This document shows positions 1 to 6,650 of a stretch of DNA of 9,608 nt, piece after piece. Within the stretch, counting starts at the first letter, position 1. Every line of letters starts with the position of its first letter. A program made the position numbers and the translations under genes. The stretch covers positions 1 to 9,608 of the forward strand of contig JBAYSE010000064.1 in the NCBI GenBank assembly GCA_041676265.1. Reading direction: 5' to 3'. Under the pieces are notes generated by a model. That model was given only the letters and a program-made list of their open reading frames with translations, was not told the origin of the DNA and searched no databases. This stretch comes from DUOJ01 sp041676265. Its GTDB lineage: Bacteria > Spirochaetota > Spirochaetia > Sphaerochaetales > Sphaerochaetaceae.

Positions 1-1695
1 ATACATCACCATTATGTAATCGCTGATATAGTTAATGACATGTAGATCGTGACTAATAAAGAGGTAACTAGCCTCACTTTCACTCTGTAGAGTATTCAGG
101 AGGTTTAGCACCGAGGCTTGAACCGAGACGTCCAAGGCACTGGTAGGCTCATCACAGACCACCAGATTGGGGTTGATTGAGAGGGCACGCGCGATTGCGA
201 CCCTTTGTTGTTCGCCACCACTTAAGTTTCTCGGTTTTTTAGAGAGGTACTCCGCACCTAAATCAACACGCTTCAAGATTTTAATGATCGCCTGACGTCG
301 TTGAGGCCGAGTCTTTACATTAGCCAATATTTGCATTGGTCGCCCAATAATCTGCTCTACGGTATGGGAAGGATTTAAACTCCGGCCAGGATTTTGAAAG
401 ATTAGCTGGATCTCTTTAAGAATCTCTAATGATCGTTTGTTCCAAGCCTTAGCGATATTTGTCCCCTTAAACCAGATTTTACCGGCCGTAGGTTCGTAAA
501 GACCACTTACCATATGGGCGGTGGTCGATTTACCACACCCCGACTCACCAACAATTCCTAAAACGCTTTTGGATTTGATTGAAACATTTATGCCATTAAC
601 AGCGTAAATTTTACGCCTCTTTCCATATATTTTATAGAGCTCTTCAATTTTGAGGAGGTCAGTAGTACTTTCAGTCGCATCTTTAGGTTTAGGGGTTTTT
701 AAAGGGAGATCCTTGACGGGTACGTCGCTAGCATATGCGCGATCACAGGCAGCAATGTGGTCTTTACCAACCTCCCTTATCCCGTAAAGGCCCTCACAAG
801 TCTTATTCCATTTGGTGCACCGCTCAACAAAGGGACACCCTGTTTCGGCAACTCCGCGTCGTTTTACGTAACCGGGGATGGTATTGAGCGCCGTCTTCTC
901 TTTGACGACACCACCTCTAGGCATACAGTTAATTAGAGCACGGGTGTAGGGGTGATGTGGGTGGTCAAATATTTGGTGTTTAGGCCCCTTTTCAACCATC
1001 TCTCCGTTGTACATGACTACAATCTGTTCACTGACTTTGTTAATAACGCCCATATCGTGGGAGATGTAGATGAGGCTCATCTTTAGCTTTTCTCTAAGGT
1101 TGTTGAGGGAGTCTAAGATTACCGCTTCAGTGGTCACATCCAGAGCGGTTGTTGGCTCATCTAAGATCATTAGGTCGGGGCGACACAGGATAGCCATAGC
1201 AATTGAGACTCTTTGCTGAATACCCCCACTGATTTGGTGAGGATAGCGCTTTACTATCCCGTGAGGGTCCCCAATGTTAAGCATCTTCAGTGCTTCAATC
1301 GAGGCTTTACGTGCTTCGGTTTTCGCCAATTTTTGGTGGTAGAGGCCTACCTCATCGAGTTGTGCTCCAATTGTTAAAGCGGGATTTAAGGCCGATTCTG
1401 GATTTTGGAAAACCATGGCAATGCGATTCCCCCGATATTTTACCAACTCTTTATCACTTTTGGTTAAGAGGTCCTCACCTTTAAAGAGGATTTTACCGGC
1501 AATTGTTCCATTAGTTGCAACATACCCCATTAAAGCCAAAGCTAGGGTGCTCTTGCCACAACCAGACTCCCCGATTATCCCAATCGATTGATCGTAACCG
1601 AGGTTAAAAGAGACATCGTTAACGGCGGCAAACTTCCCATCCATAGTCTCAAAATCTATATTCAAATGCTCTATTTGTAGAATATTTTTACTCAT
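1..1695 (-). CDS. Oligo/dipeptide ABC importer, fused double ATP-binding subunit (3' end off the window)
   Basis: This is the energising subunit of the peptide-type importer encoded just upstream. The frame starts at the ATG at 1695 and stays open to the window edge for 565 residues. Two complete ATPase domains are joined in one chain, like DppD-DppF or GsiA-type fusions. Domain 1 has Walker A GESGCGKST at residues 42-50, Q-loop Q97, signature ISGGI at 155-159, Walker B LMILDE at 175-180 and H-loop H213. Domain 2 has an identical Walker A at 383-391, Q434, signature LSGGE at 491-495, Walker B LVVCDE at 511-516 and H549. Between them lies the oligopeptide-transporter C-terminal region with GCPF-x2-RC and cysteines at 287, 293, 300 and 317, the spacing reported to hold an iron-sulfur cluster in some Dpp/Opp ATPases. 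Only the final C-terminal part should be missing. The start overlaps the preceding permease stop by 8 bases (ATGAGTAA), with AAGG nine bases upstream. Family is certain; the substrate (peptide, nickel, glutathione) is not. Confidence 0.95.
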   Translation of the reverse strand, partial: MSKNILQIEHLNIDFETMDGKFAAVNDVSFNLGYDQSIGIIGESGCGKSTLALALMGYVATNGTIAGKILFKGEDLLTKSDKELVKYRGNRIAMVFQNPESALNPALTIGAQLDEVGLYHQKLAKTEARKASIEALKMLNIGDPHGIVKRYPHQISGGIQQRVSIAMAILCRPDLMILDEPTTALDVTTEAVILDSLNNLREKLKMSLIYISHDMGVINKVSEQIVVMYNGEMVEKGPKHQIFDHPHHPYTRALINCMPRGGVVKEKTALNTIPGYVKRRGVAETGCPFVERCTKWNKTCEGLYGIREVGKDHIAACDRAYASDVPVKDLPLKTPKPKDATESTTDLLKIEELYKIYGKRRKIYAVNGINVSIKSKSVLGIVGESGCGKSTTAHMVSGLYEPTAGKIWFKGTNIAKAWNKRSLEILKEIQLIFQNPGRSLNPSHTVEQIIGRPMQILANVKTRPQRRQAIIKILKRVDLGAEYLSKKPRNLSGGEQQRVAIARALSINPNLVVCDEPTSALDVSVQASVLNLLNTLQSESEASYLFISHDLHVINYISDYIMVMY

Positions 1696-2515
1696 GTATT
1701 AGTACCTTGCTCACAAAGTCAGAGAAGATTGAGATGGCAATTACTAACGAGGCAATGGCGAGCGCCGGGAAAAGGATCGCCCAGGGCGCCTGCGTCATAA
1801 TCTCTTTGTTCTCAATGACCATCATCCCCCAGTCAGGGGTTGGGGGTTGCAGCCCAACTCCCAAAAAACCTAAGGAGGCCACCATCATTATCGAGTAGGC
1901 AAAGCGAGCGGTTGCCTCCACAATGATGGGACCGATAGTGTTGGGTAATATTTCGATAAACATCACATAGAGATGACTCTCCCCCCTAATGTGGGCAGCT
2001 GAGACATACTCTTGGTTCTTTTCAGTTAAAAGTACCCCTCTGGAAACCCGCGCCGTCGCCGGAATAAAGGTAATAGAGACAATGAGGGTCAGTGAGAAAA
2101 TAGTGGAGTCCCCCAGAATCCCTAAAACAACCATGGAGAGGACTAGGGGAGGGATAGCCATCAGGATGTTCATCGTTTGTAAAAAGAGGGAATCTAGGCG
2201 CCCTCCAAAATAACCGGCGGTGAAACCAAAGATAATACCTAAAAAAGTGGAGACGATGCTCGTGAGCAGCGCTACAGTTAAAATGGAGCGACTACCGTAG
2301 ACAATTCTACTTAAGAGGTCTCTACCTAAGGCATCGGTACCTAATAAGTGACGATTAACGCCCGGCTTGACCATCTGGTGTTCACTATCGATATGGGTGT
2401 GGGTGTAGTACATCAGCGAAGGGCCAAAGATGGCAATCAAGATCCAGATGAAAATGATTAGAATCCCTAAAATTGCGAGAGGACTGCGCTTTAGTTGGTA
2501 GAAAAAGGTGTTCAT
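1688..2515 (-). CDS. dppC: Oligo/dipeptide ABC importer inner-membrane permease, DppC/OppC family
   Basis: This 275-residue inner-membrane permease would pair with the DppB-type permease to form the translocation pore. An N-terminal membrane helix (about 13-32) is followed by a periplasmic loop and the hallmark HLLGTDALGRDLLSR at 56-70, characteristic of DppC/OppC proteins. Further membrane helices follow. The cytoplasmic EAA loop, which contacts the ATPase, spans about 169-196 (EYVSAAHIRGES onward). The conserved SLGFLGVGLQPPTPDWG lies at 214-230. Length is slightly under the usual 280-300. The ATG at 2515 has GGAGG six bases upstream and overlaps the stop of dppB as ATGA. Its own stop overlaps the ATPase start by 8 bases, so translation is probably coupled through the operon. 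The symbol names the family; transported substrate is unknown. Confidence 0.95.
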   Translation of the reverse strand: MNTFFYQLKRSPLAILGILIIFIWILIAIFGPSLMYYTHTHIDSEHQMVKPGVNRHLLGTDALGRDLLSRIVYGSRSILTVALLTSIVSTFLGIIFGFTAGYFGGRLDSLFLQTMNILMAIPPLVLSMVVLGILGDSTIFSLTLIVSITFIPATARVSRGVLLTEKNQEYVSAAHIRGESHLYVMFIEILPNTIGPIIVEATARFAYSIMMVASLGFLGVGLQPPTPDWGMMVIENKEIMTQAPWAILFPALAIASLVIAISIFSDFVSKVLIHE

Positions 2516-3480
2516 CTTTGTCCTCCGGTTAATCTAATTTTAGGGTTAAGTGCCGAGTAGAGGAGGTCTGTGGCGACTGTTGAAAGGGAAAAGATAACTG
2601 TAATTAGTAACACACAGGCCTCAATTAAAGGGACATCTCTAGTTTTAATGGCACTCATTAAAAGGGTCCCCATCCCCGGAAAACCAAAGAGGGTTTCGAC
2701 AACCACTAAGCCTCCAAATAACCACCCCATATTCATCCCAATAATAGTGATAGAGGGGAGTAGGGCGTTCTTTAAAGCATGCCTAAAGATAACATAAGAG
2801 CGTGGCATCCCTTTTAAAGTAGCTGCTCGAATGTAGTCGCTATGCATAACTTGAATCATGCTGGAGCGTTGCATCCTAGAGACATATCCAAACATCACAA
2901 AAGTAATTGAGAAGGCCGGTAGGAGTACAATATTCAAATTGGAGAGCAGGGACTCACCGATAGGAATCACACTAACTATGGGGAACCACTTCAATTTGAG
3001 GGCAAAAATAGAGATTAGAAAGACACCAGAGACAAATTCAGGTAGGGCCATTGTCGCTAGTCCGAAGAAGGAGATGATAGAGTCACTTAATTTATGCTCT
3101 TTAACGCCTGCCAAAACACCAAAGAAAAGGGAGAGGGGGACAAACATAAGGAAGGCCGTTAAAGCTAAAATAAGGGAGTGTCCCACCCGACGCCAAAGGA
3201 TTGAGTTGATAGCTACCCCTTGCATGTAGATAGACTCTCCAAGGTCGCCAAAAACAACTCCTTTAATCCAAAGGGCGTAGCGTTTCAAAATCGGTTCATT
3301 TAGACCACGCGCTTCACGCAGGGCGCTAACAGCCTCTTCGGTGGCACTCTGCCCAAGAATCATCTGGGCAACATCGCCCGGCATCAATTCCACTAACATG
3401 AAGATAATAAAACTCATAATAACTAGGGTCGCGAGGAGCGACCCCAGTTTACTAAAGATAAAAATTACAATTCTACTCAT
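2512..3480 (-). CDS. dppB: Oligo/dipeptide ABC importer inner-membrane permease, DppB/OppB family
   Basis: This 322-residue protein is the second pore-forming permease of the importer. It has an N-terminal membrane helix (about 12-32), then the family-typical ELMPGD at 31-36 and the periplasmic segment ending in FGDLGES (77-83). Several further helices follow. The EAA loop at about 215-242 reads DYIRAATLKGM then RHALKNALLP. The conserved VVETLFGFPGMG is at 260-271 and the ending is LNPKIRL. Length and motif order are normal for DppB. The ATG at 3480 overlaps the binding-protein stop as ATGA. I see no Shine-Dalgarno sequence in the bases before it, so expression probably depends on ribosomes terminating on the upstream gene. 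The symbol is a family name; peptide versus other substrates cannot be decided from the permease. Confidence 0.95.
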   Translation of the reverse strand: MSRIVIFIFSKLGSLLATLVIMSFIIFMLVELMPGDVAQMILGQSATEEAVSALREARGLNEPILKRYALWIKGVVFGDLGESIYMQGVAINSILWRRVGHSLILALTAFLMFVPLSLFFGVLAGVKEHKLSDSIISFFGLATMALPEFVSGVFLISIFALKLKWFPIVSVIPIGESLLSNLNIVLLPAFSITFVMFGYVSRMQRSSMIQVMHSDYIRAATLKGMPRSYVIFRHALKNALLPSITIIGMNMGWLFGGLVVVETLFGFPGMGTLLMSAIKTRDVPLIEACVLLITVIFSLSTVATDLLYSALNPKIRLTGGQR

Positions 3481-4991
3481 TTTAGATCAAAATATTTGTA
3501 CTGCGGAATTTGTGTCAATGGGTGCCGGTAGTTAACCACCGCTTTACTGGTAGCAATTAACAGGGGCACCTGAACATCGATTAAAGAGCCTTCTGCATAG
3601 AAGTAGTCTTGCAAATCGTGGTAGAGTTTCAAACGGACAGCGTCATCCGGTTCCATCGAAATTTTGTCAATCAGGGCGTTTAGCTGGGGCTCATCAATAT
3701 GGGATTCATTCCAAGAACCACCCCCTTTGAAGGCCAATTGAAGGAGCATTGAAGGATCCGGTCTGCCTGCCCATCCTGTGATAGAGAGGGGAACATTGAG
3801 CCAGTACTGGGCTAAATAGACGTCACGAGTGTACCCTTTAAGGTTGATTTTAAAACCGCCTTCCAAGGCCAATTCTTGTATAGTTTGCGACAACTCTTTA
3901 CCGAAAGGGTGGTCCGATGCGTAGTAAAGATCAACTGAGAGTCCGTTTGGGTAGCCAGCTTCTTTTAGTAGCTGCTTGGCCTTAGCCGTGTCACGCTCCC
4001 TTAAAGGTAGAGCCTTGTATTCGGGCAGGATATTCATAATCGGGCTCTCATTGTAGTAAATCCCATCCCCCAGTTCCATTTGTGCCACGCTACGGGCTAT
4101 GATATAGGGGTCCATAGCGTATTTTAGGGCTAGGCGGACCCGGTTATCATTAAAAGGCTTCTCATCAACACGCATGCTGATAAAGCGCATCTCTTGGTAG
4201 GGAGAGATGAGTTCAATCTCCGGATTACTCTCTTTGAGTCGTTTACCGATAACTTGTGAGACAAAGGGGACAATATCGACACTACCAGATTCTAACATTG
4301 AGATACTTGCTTCAATATCGGGAACAAAATAGATGATAAGAGCATCAACTATGGGGTACCTTGAATCCCAATAGTTGGGGTTCTTGTCCAATTGGGCAGC
4401 TTCTTTGGGGATATATTGGCGTAACACAAAAGGGCCGGTGCCCATGGGTTGCGACTCTCCATACCTTTGGTAGTCGTATTGACTGGAGAGGATAGCCATA
4501 TTGTAATCGGTCATCTGGTAGATAAAGGTGGGTCTAGGCTCTCTCAAATGGAGCACGACGGTGTAGTCATCGGGGGTTTCAATTGACTCAACAATCGCAA
4601 AATCTTGCTTTTTAAGGTGTCCGATAGATTCGTCCTGGGTCCTCTCTATTGTGAATTTCACGTCGGCAGCGGTAAAAGGGGAGCCATCGTGAAATCTTAC
4701 ATCATCTCTTAAATGAAAAGTCCATGTGGAGCCATCATCGGTTTGCCAATCGGTGGCCAAAAGTGGTTTCAATTCACTAGTATCACTATCCATCTCCACT
4801 AAAAACTCATAAATTGAGCTATTAAATGAGAAAGCTTGACCGTCCCAGACCCCAGGGGTTATTAACCCGGGAACTTGTTCAGCGACTCTGATAACTTTTT
4901 CAGCTTTAACTTTTTCTTTAGCACCACCGGCAAAGATAAAAGTTACAGAGAGGAACAGAATTAAGAAAATCATAAGAATTGAGCGTTTCAT
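3477..4991 (-). CDS. Periplasmic solute-binding protein of a peptide-type ABC importer (SBP family 5)
   Basis: This 504-residue extracytoplasmic receptor captures the substrate and delivers it to the DppB/DppC-type permease pair. Residues 1-21 form a signal peptide (MKR, a hydrophobic run, then IFA before GGAKEK). It has no cysteine at the cleavage site, so it looks like a signal-peptidase-I substrate free in the periplasm rather than a lipoprotein. The family-5 signature region lies at about 78-112 (WTFHLRDDVRFHDGSPFTAADV). GTGPF at 184-188 and NPNYW at 204-208 are also typical of the family. Length fits DppA/OppA proteins. The ATG at 4991 is supported by a strong AGGAGG four bases upstream and by the signal peptide starting there. 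It is the first gene of the importer operon and sits behind a predicted promoter. The substrate may be di- or oligopeptides, but this family also carries nickel, glutathione, opines and sugars. Confidence 0.93.
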   Translation of the reverse strand: MKRSILMIFLILFLSVTFIFAGGAKEKVKAEKVIRVAEQVPGLITPGVWDGQAFSFNSSIYEFLVEMDSDTSELKPLLATDWQTDDGSTWTFHLRDDVRFHDGSPFTAADVKFTIERTQDESIGHLKKQDFAIVESIETPDDYTVVLHLREPRPTFIYQMTDYNMAILSSQYDYQRYGESQPMGTGPFVLRQYIPKEAAQLDKNPNYWDSRYPIVDALIIYFVPDIEASISMLESGSVDIVPFVSQVIGKRLKESNPEIELISPYQEMRFISMRVDEKPFNDNRVRLALKYAMDPYIIARSVAQMELGDGIYYNESPIMNILPEYKALPLRERDTAKAKQLLKEAGYPNGLSVDLYYASDHPFGKELSQTIQELALEGGFKINLKGYTRDVYLAQYWLNVPLSITGWAGRPDPSMLLQLAFKGGGSWNESHIDEPQLNALIDKISMEPDDAVRLKLYHDLQDYFYAEGSLIDVQVPLLIATSKAVVNYRHPLTQIPQYKYFDLK

Positions 4992-4995
4992 ATTT

Positions 4996-5001
4996 CCTCC
5001 T
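4996..5001 (-). promoter_or_regulatory. Strong ribosome binding site of the importer operon
   Basis: On the minus strand AGGAGG lies four bases before the ATG at 4991. It is directly preceded by a run of seven T. It is the best Shine-Dalgarno match in the window and suggests high synthesis of the binding protein, as expected for a periplasmic receptor. Confidence 0.8.
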
Positions 5002-5018
5002 AAAAAAATACAAATTGG

Positions 5019-5042
5019 CGGTTTTAGTCTTCCATAAAACCG
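5019..5042 (-). repeat. Perfect 8-bp inverted repeat in the leader of the importer operon
   Basis: CGGTTTTA and TAAAACCG are exact reverse complements separated by an 8-base spacer. The element lies between the predicted -10 and the ribosome binding site, starting about where transcription should begin. It could be a dimer-binding operator at the start site or a 5' mRNA stem-loop. It does not look like a standard terminator, because about ten mixed bases (CCAATTTGTA) separate the stem from the following T-run (5002-5008). Confidence 0.6.
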
Positions 5043-5078
5043 ACAACCTTATTAGACTATATAAATTGTCAGATTGTC
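5042..5078. promoter_or_regulatory. Candidate operator: TTGTC/GACAA repeats across the importer promoter
   Basis: On the plus strand GACAA (5042-5046) is matched by TTGTC at 5066-5070 after 19 bases, and a second TTGTC follows at 5074-5078, eight bases further on. The two TTGTC copies lie in the near repeat AATTGTCAGATTGTCAA, which includes the -35 box. Widely spaced half-sites of this kind would suit a tetrameric BusR-like regulator, which reads bipartite sites. Five-base half-sites are short and part of the match is imposed by the -35 box itself, so this is a candidate only. Confidence 0.35.
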
Positions 5079-5080
5079 AA
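5051..5080 (-). promoter_or_regulatory. Predicted sigma-70-type promoter of the importer operon
   Basis: On the minus strand a perfect -35 box TTGACA (5075-5080) is followed after 18 bases by TCTAAT (5051-5056), a 5 of 6 match to the -10 consensus. Transcription would start near 5043-5045, giving a leader of about 50 bases before the binding-protein ATG. It is the only promoter-like pair I see in the gap, and its direction fits the genes. Confidence 0.65.
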
Positions 5081-5138
5081 GGGAGGCCAAAATTCTACTA
5101 TATTGTTTTATAGAAAAGAGATAGAAATATAATATTTA

Positions 5139-5774
5139 CTAGTGGATTAAAGTTTCAACTTTCACTCTGGTCTCCTGATCACCGACTAAAATCAAAACAT
5201 CAAGAGGTTCTAATTTAAAGTCGGGACTGGGAGACAAATTAATGGTGCCGCTACGACGCACGGCAATTACAGTTGCCTGGGTCTTCTGCCAAAATGCCAA
5301 TTCACTCAAACTTTTACCTACTGCGTTAGAGTTGTCACCAACTATGCTCTCATAGGTATAGAAAGGATTACTAGCGGCAAAGCGCTCGCCATAGTGGACT
5401 AGCTGCCGCATAATGGTGAACAATTCACGGTCTATCTGTTCTTTTTTTACAATTAGTTCCTGCATTCTAATCAAGAGAGTGCGGTTCTCATCACGACTGC
5501 CGTGGCGTTCCAGATAACGCTGGGCATTCTCTTTACTGATAGCAAAGACACCCCGGTTTTCCTGAACTTCAACTACTTGGAGTTCCTCTAAGAGGGCCAT
5601 TGAACGGCGGATAGTCTCCGGCGACACCCCGTATTCACTACTCATTAAAGAGCGTCCGGAGAGTTTTTTCCCAATAGGAATCTCGTCGTTAACAATACGG
5701 TAGGCGATGTCGATAGCGATACGCGCATAGATGGGCAGTCCATCACGCTTTTTTTTGGTTGTTACACTACTCAT
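5139..5774 (-). CDS. BusR-like GntR-family regulator with C-terminal RCK_C (TrkA_C) domain
   Basis: This is a probable ligand-responsive DNA-binding repressor. With the start chosen here it has 211 residues: a GntR-type winged helix-turn-helix at about 12-80 (IYARIAIDIAYRIV, then LMSSEYGVSPETIRRSMALL), a predicted coiled coil at about 94-132, and an RCK_C domain at about 148-211 (VGKSLSELAFWQKT to the end). That order and length match BusR of streptococci and lactococci, where the RCK_C domain binds cyclic di-AMP and the protein represses a glycine-betaine importer. An in-frame ATG at 5831 would add 19 residues, but it lies deep inside mazG. The ATG at 5774 has AAGGAAAG eight bases upstream and overlaps the mazG stop by 8 bases (ATGAGTAG), so I prefer it. 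It is co-transcribed with mazG and lies 147 bases upstream of the peptide importer operon, its likeliest target. The fold is clear; ligand and target are inferred. Confidence 0.88.
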   Translation of the reverse strand: MSSVTTKKKRDGLPIYARIAIDIAYRIVNDEIPIGKKLSGRSLMSSEYGVSPETIRRSMALLEELQVVEVQENRGVFAISKENAQRYLERHGSRDENRTLLIRMQELIVKKEQIDRELFTIMRQLVHYGERFAASNPFYTYESIVGDNSNAVGKSLSELAFWQKTQATVIAVRRSGTINLSPSPDFKLEPLDVLILVGDQETRVKVETLIH

Positions 5775-6588
5775 AATCTCTACTTTCCTTAATCTCTTCC
5801 CAGATTTCATTGAGCACAGCAACGTTCGCACTATTTAGATCAACGCCTCGCGCCTCACAGATGGCAGCTAATGCCTTGAACCGGTTTTGTACTTTATGAT
5901 TGCTCCTATGGAGGGCAAGGCTCGGACTTAAATTCAAATAGCGGGCCAAATTGACTGTGGCAAAGAGCAAATCGCCCAATTCTTCCTCTATTTCGGCTTT
6001 GTCGCCCTTGCTGATGGCTTGGACCAGTTCAAGACGCTCTTCATCGATTTTATCTAGAACTCCTTTTACATCAGGCCAATCAAATCCAAAGCCCTGCATT
6101 TTCTTTTGCATCTTGAGGGCGTACTCCAATTTATCCATCGTCTGAGGGATGCGACTAAATAAATTTTCCGCACTCACTTTTTTACCCTCAACATCCTCTT
6201 TAACCTTATTCCACAGTTTGAGAACCTCTTGGGGAGAATTAGCCTCTTTATCTCCAAAGACATGTGGATGACGTCTTATTAGTTTAGCACACACTTGATT
6301 GACCGCTTGTAGAGGTTTAAAATCGGCTTGCTCTTCATGAATTCTTAAGAGCATAAATGTGTTTAAAAGGAGGTCTCCAACTTCTTCAGAGGCAGCCTCT
6401 TTAGATTCTGCACTCAGGGCATCGAGGTATTCATAGATTTCTTCAAGCAGATCTAGGGCCACAGTTTGATTGGTCTGTTCCCGGTCCCAAGGACACCCCT
6501 CAGGGCTTCTCAACATTGTAATGATTTTATAGAGGTTTTTTAGGGCCTCCTCAAATGTAGTGGCTTCTTGGTATTGGTATTCAATCAA
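5767..6588 (-). CDS. mazG: Nucleoside triphosphate pyrophosphohydrolase MazG
   Basis: This cytoplasmic enzyme hydrolyses (d)NTPs to NMP and pyrophosphate and is usually seen as a housecleaning or stress-related function. The 273 residues are close to the 263 of the E. coli protein and contain both MazG repeats. The N-terminal part has LRSPEGCPWDREQT (26-39), metal-ligand acidic motifs EEIYE (49-53) and EEVGD (68-72), and HPHVFGD (107-113). The C-terminal repeat has DEERLEL (182-188) and EIEEELGDLLFA (199-210), and RF (236-237) lies in the conserved closing helix. Both metal-binding motif sets look intact. The start is TTG at 6588, supported by AAAGGGGG seven bases upstream and by the family's usual N-terminus. 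It overlaps the regulator gene by 8 bases. A promoter-like sequence precedes it, so it may be transcribed separately from the lipoprotein gene upstream. Confidence 0.96.
   Translation of the reverse strand: MIEYQYQEATTFEEALKNLYKIITMLRSPEGCPWDREQTNQTVALDLLEEIYEYLDALSAESKEAASEEVGDLLLNTFMLLRIHEEQADFKPLQAVNQVCAKLIRRHPHVFGDKEANSPQEVLKLWNKVKEDVEGKKVSAENLFSRIPQTMDKLEYALKMQKKMQGFGFDWPDVKGVLDKIDEERLELVQAISKGDKAEIEEELGDLLFATVNLARYLNLSPSLALHRSNHKVQNRFKALAAICEARGVDLNSANVAVLNEIWEEIKESRDYE
5783..5790 (-). promoter_or_regulatory. Ribosome binding site that decides the regulator start
   Basis: AAGGAAAG on the minus strand lies eight bases before the ATG at 5774, inside the last codons of mazG. It supports this start over the upstream in-frame ATG at 5831. 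Confidence 0.6.
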
Positions 6589-6595
6589 AGTGCAA

Positions 6596-6603
6596 CCCCC
6601 TTT
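6596..6603 (-). promoter_or_regulatory. Ribosome binding site supporting the TTG start of mazG
   Basis: AAAGGGGG on the minus strand lies seven bases before the TTG at 6588. The first in-frame ATG (M25) lies within the region conserved among MazG proteins, so the TTG is the best start. Confidence 0.65.
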
Positions 6604-6615
6604 CTAGTTGACAGA

Positions 6616-6633
6616 ATATACATTATATACATT
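6616..6633. repeat. Tandem 9-base repeat over the mazG -10 region
   Basis: ATATACATT occurs twice head to tail on the plus strand (6616-6624 and 6625-6633). The copies cover the predicted -10 box of mazG. It may be a regulator site or simply low-complexity AT-rich sequence. Confidence 0.4.
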
Positions 6634-6650
6634 TTAATAAATCTCTTAAA
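6622..6650 (-). promoter_or_regulatory. Possible promoter upstream of mazG
   Basis: On the minus strand an exact TATAAT lies at 6622-6627, and a weak -35 candidate TTTAAG at 6645-6650 follows at 17-base spacing, overlapping the stop codon of the lipoprotein gene. Transcription would begin near 6615, about 27 bases before the mazG start. The region is very AT-rich, so a chance -10 match is possible. Confidence 0.4.

Noticed and set aside
2858..3229. A 123-codon plus-strand open frame opposite dppB
   Set aside because: It is antisense to the permease EAA-loop region, with basic low-similarity content; coding is fully explained by dppB.
5002..5042. The inverted repeat plus T-run as a rho-independent terminator for the regulator gene
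   Set aside because: The T-run starts about ten bases after the stem, the stem is AT-rich apart from its base, and the element lies downstream of a good promoter and directly before a strong ribosome binding site.
5775..5831. Longer N-terminus for the regulator from the ATG at 5831
   Set aside because: It would overlap mazG by 65 bases and add 19 residues outside the conserved winged helix; the ATG at 5774 has a well-placed ribosome binding site.
6608..6638. Plus-strand TTGACA followed by TTTAAT, a possible rightward promoter
   Set aside because: The spacing is 19 bases, no plus-strand gene lies downstream, and the region is better explained by the minus-strand TATAAT ahead of mazG.
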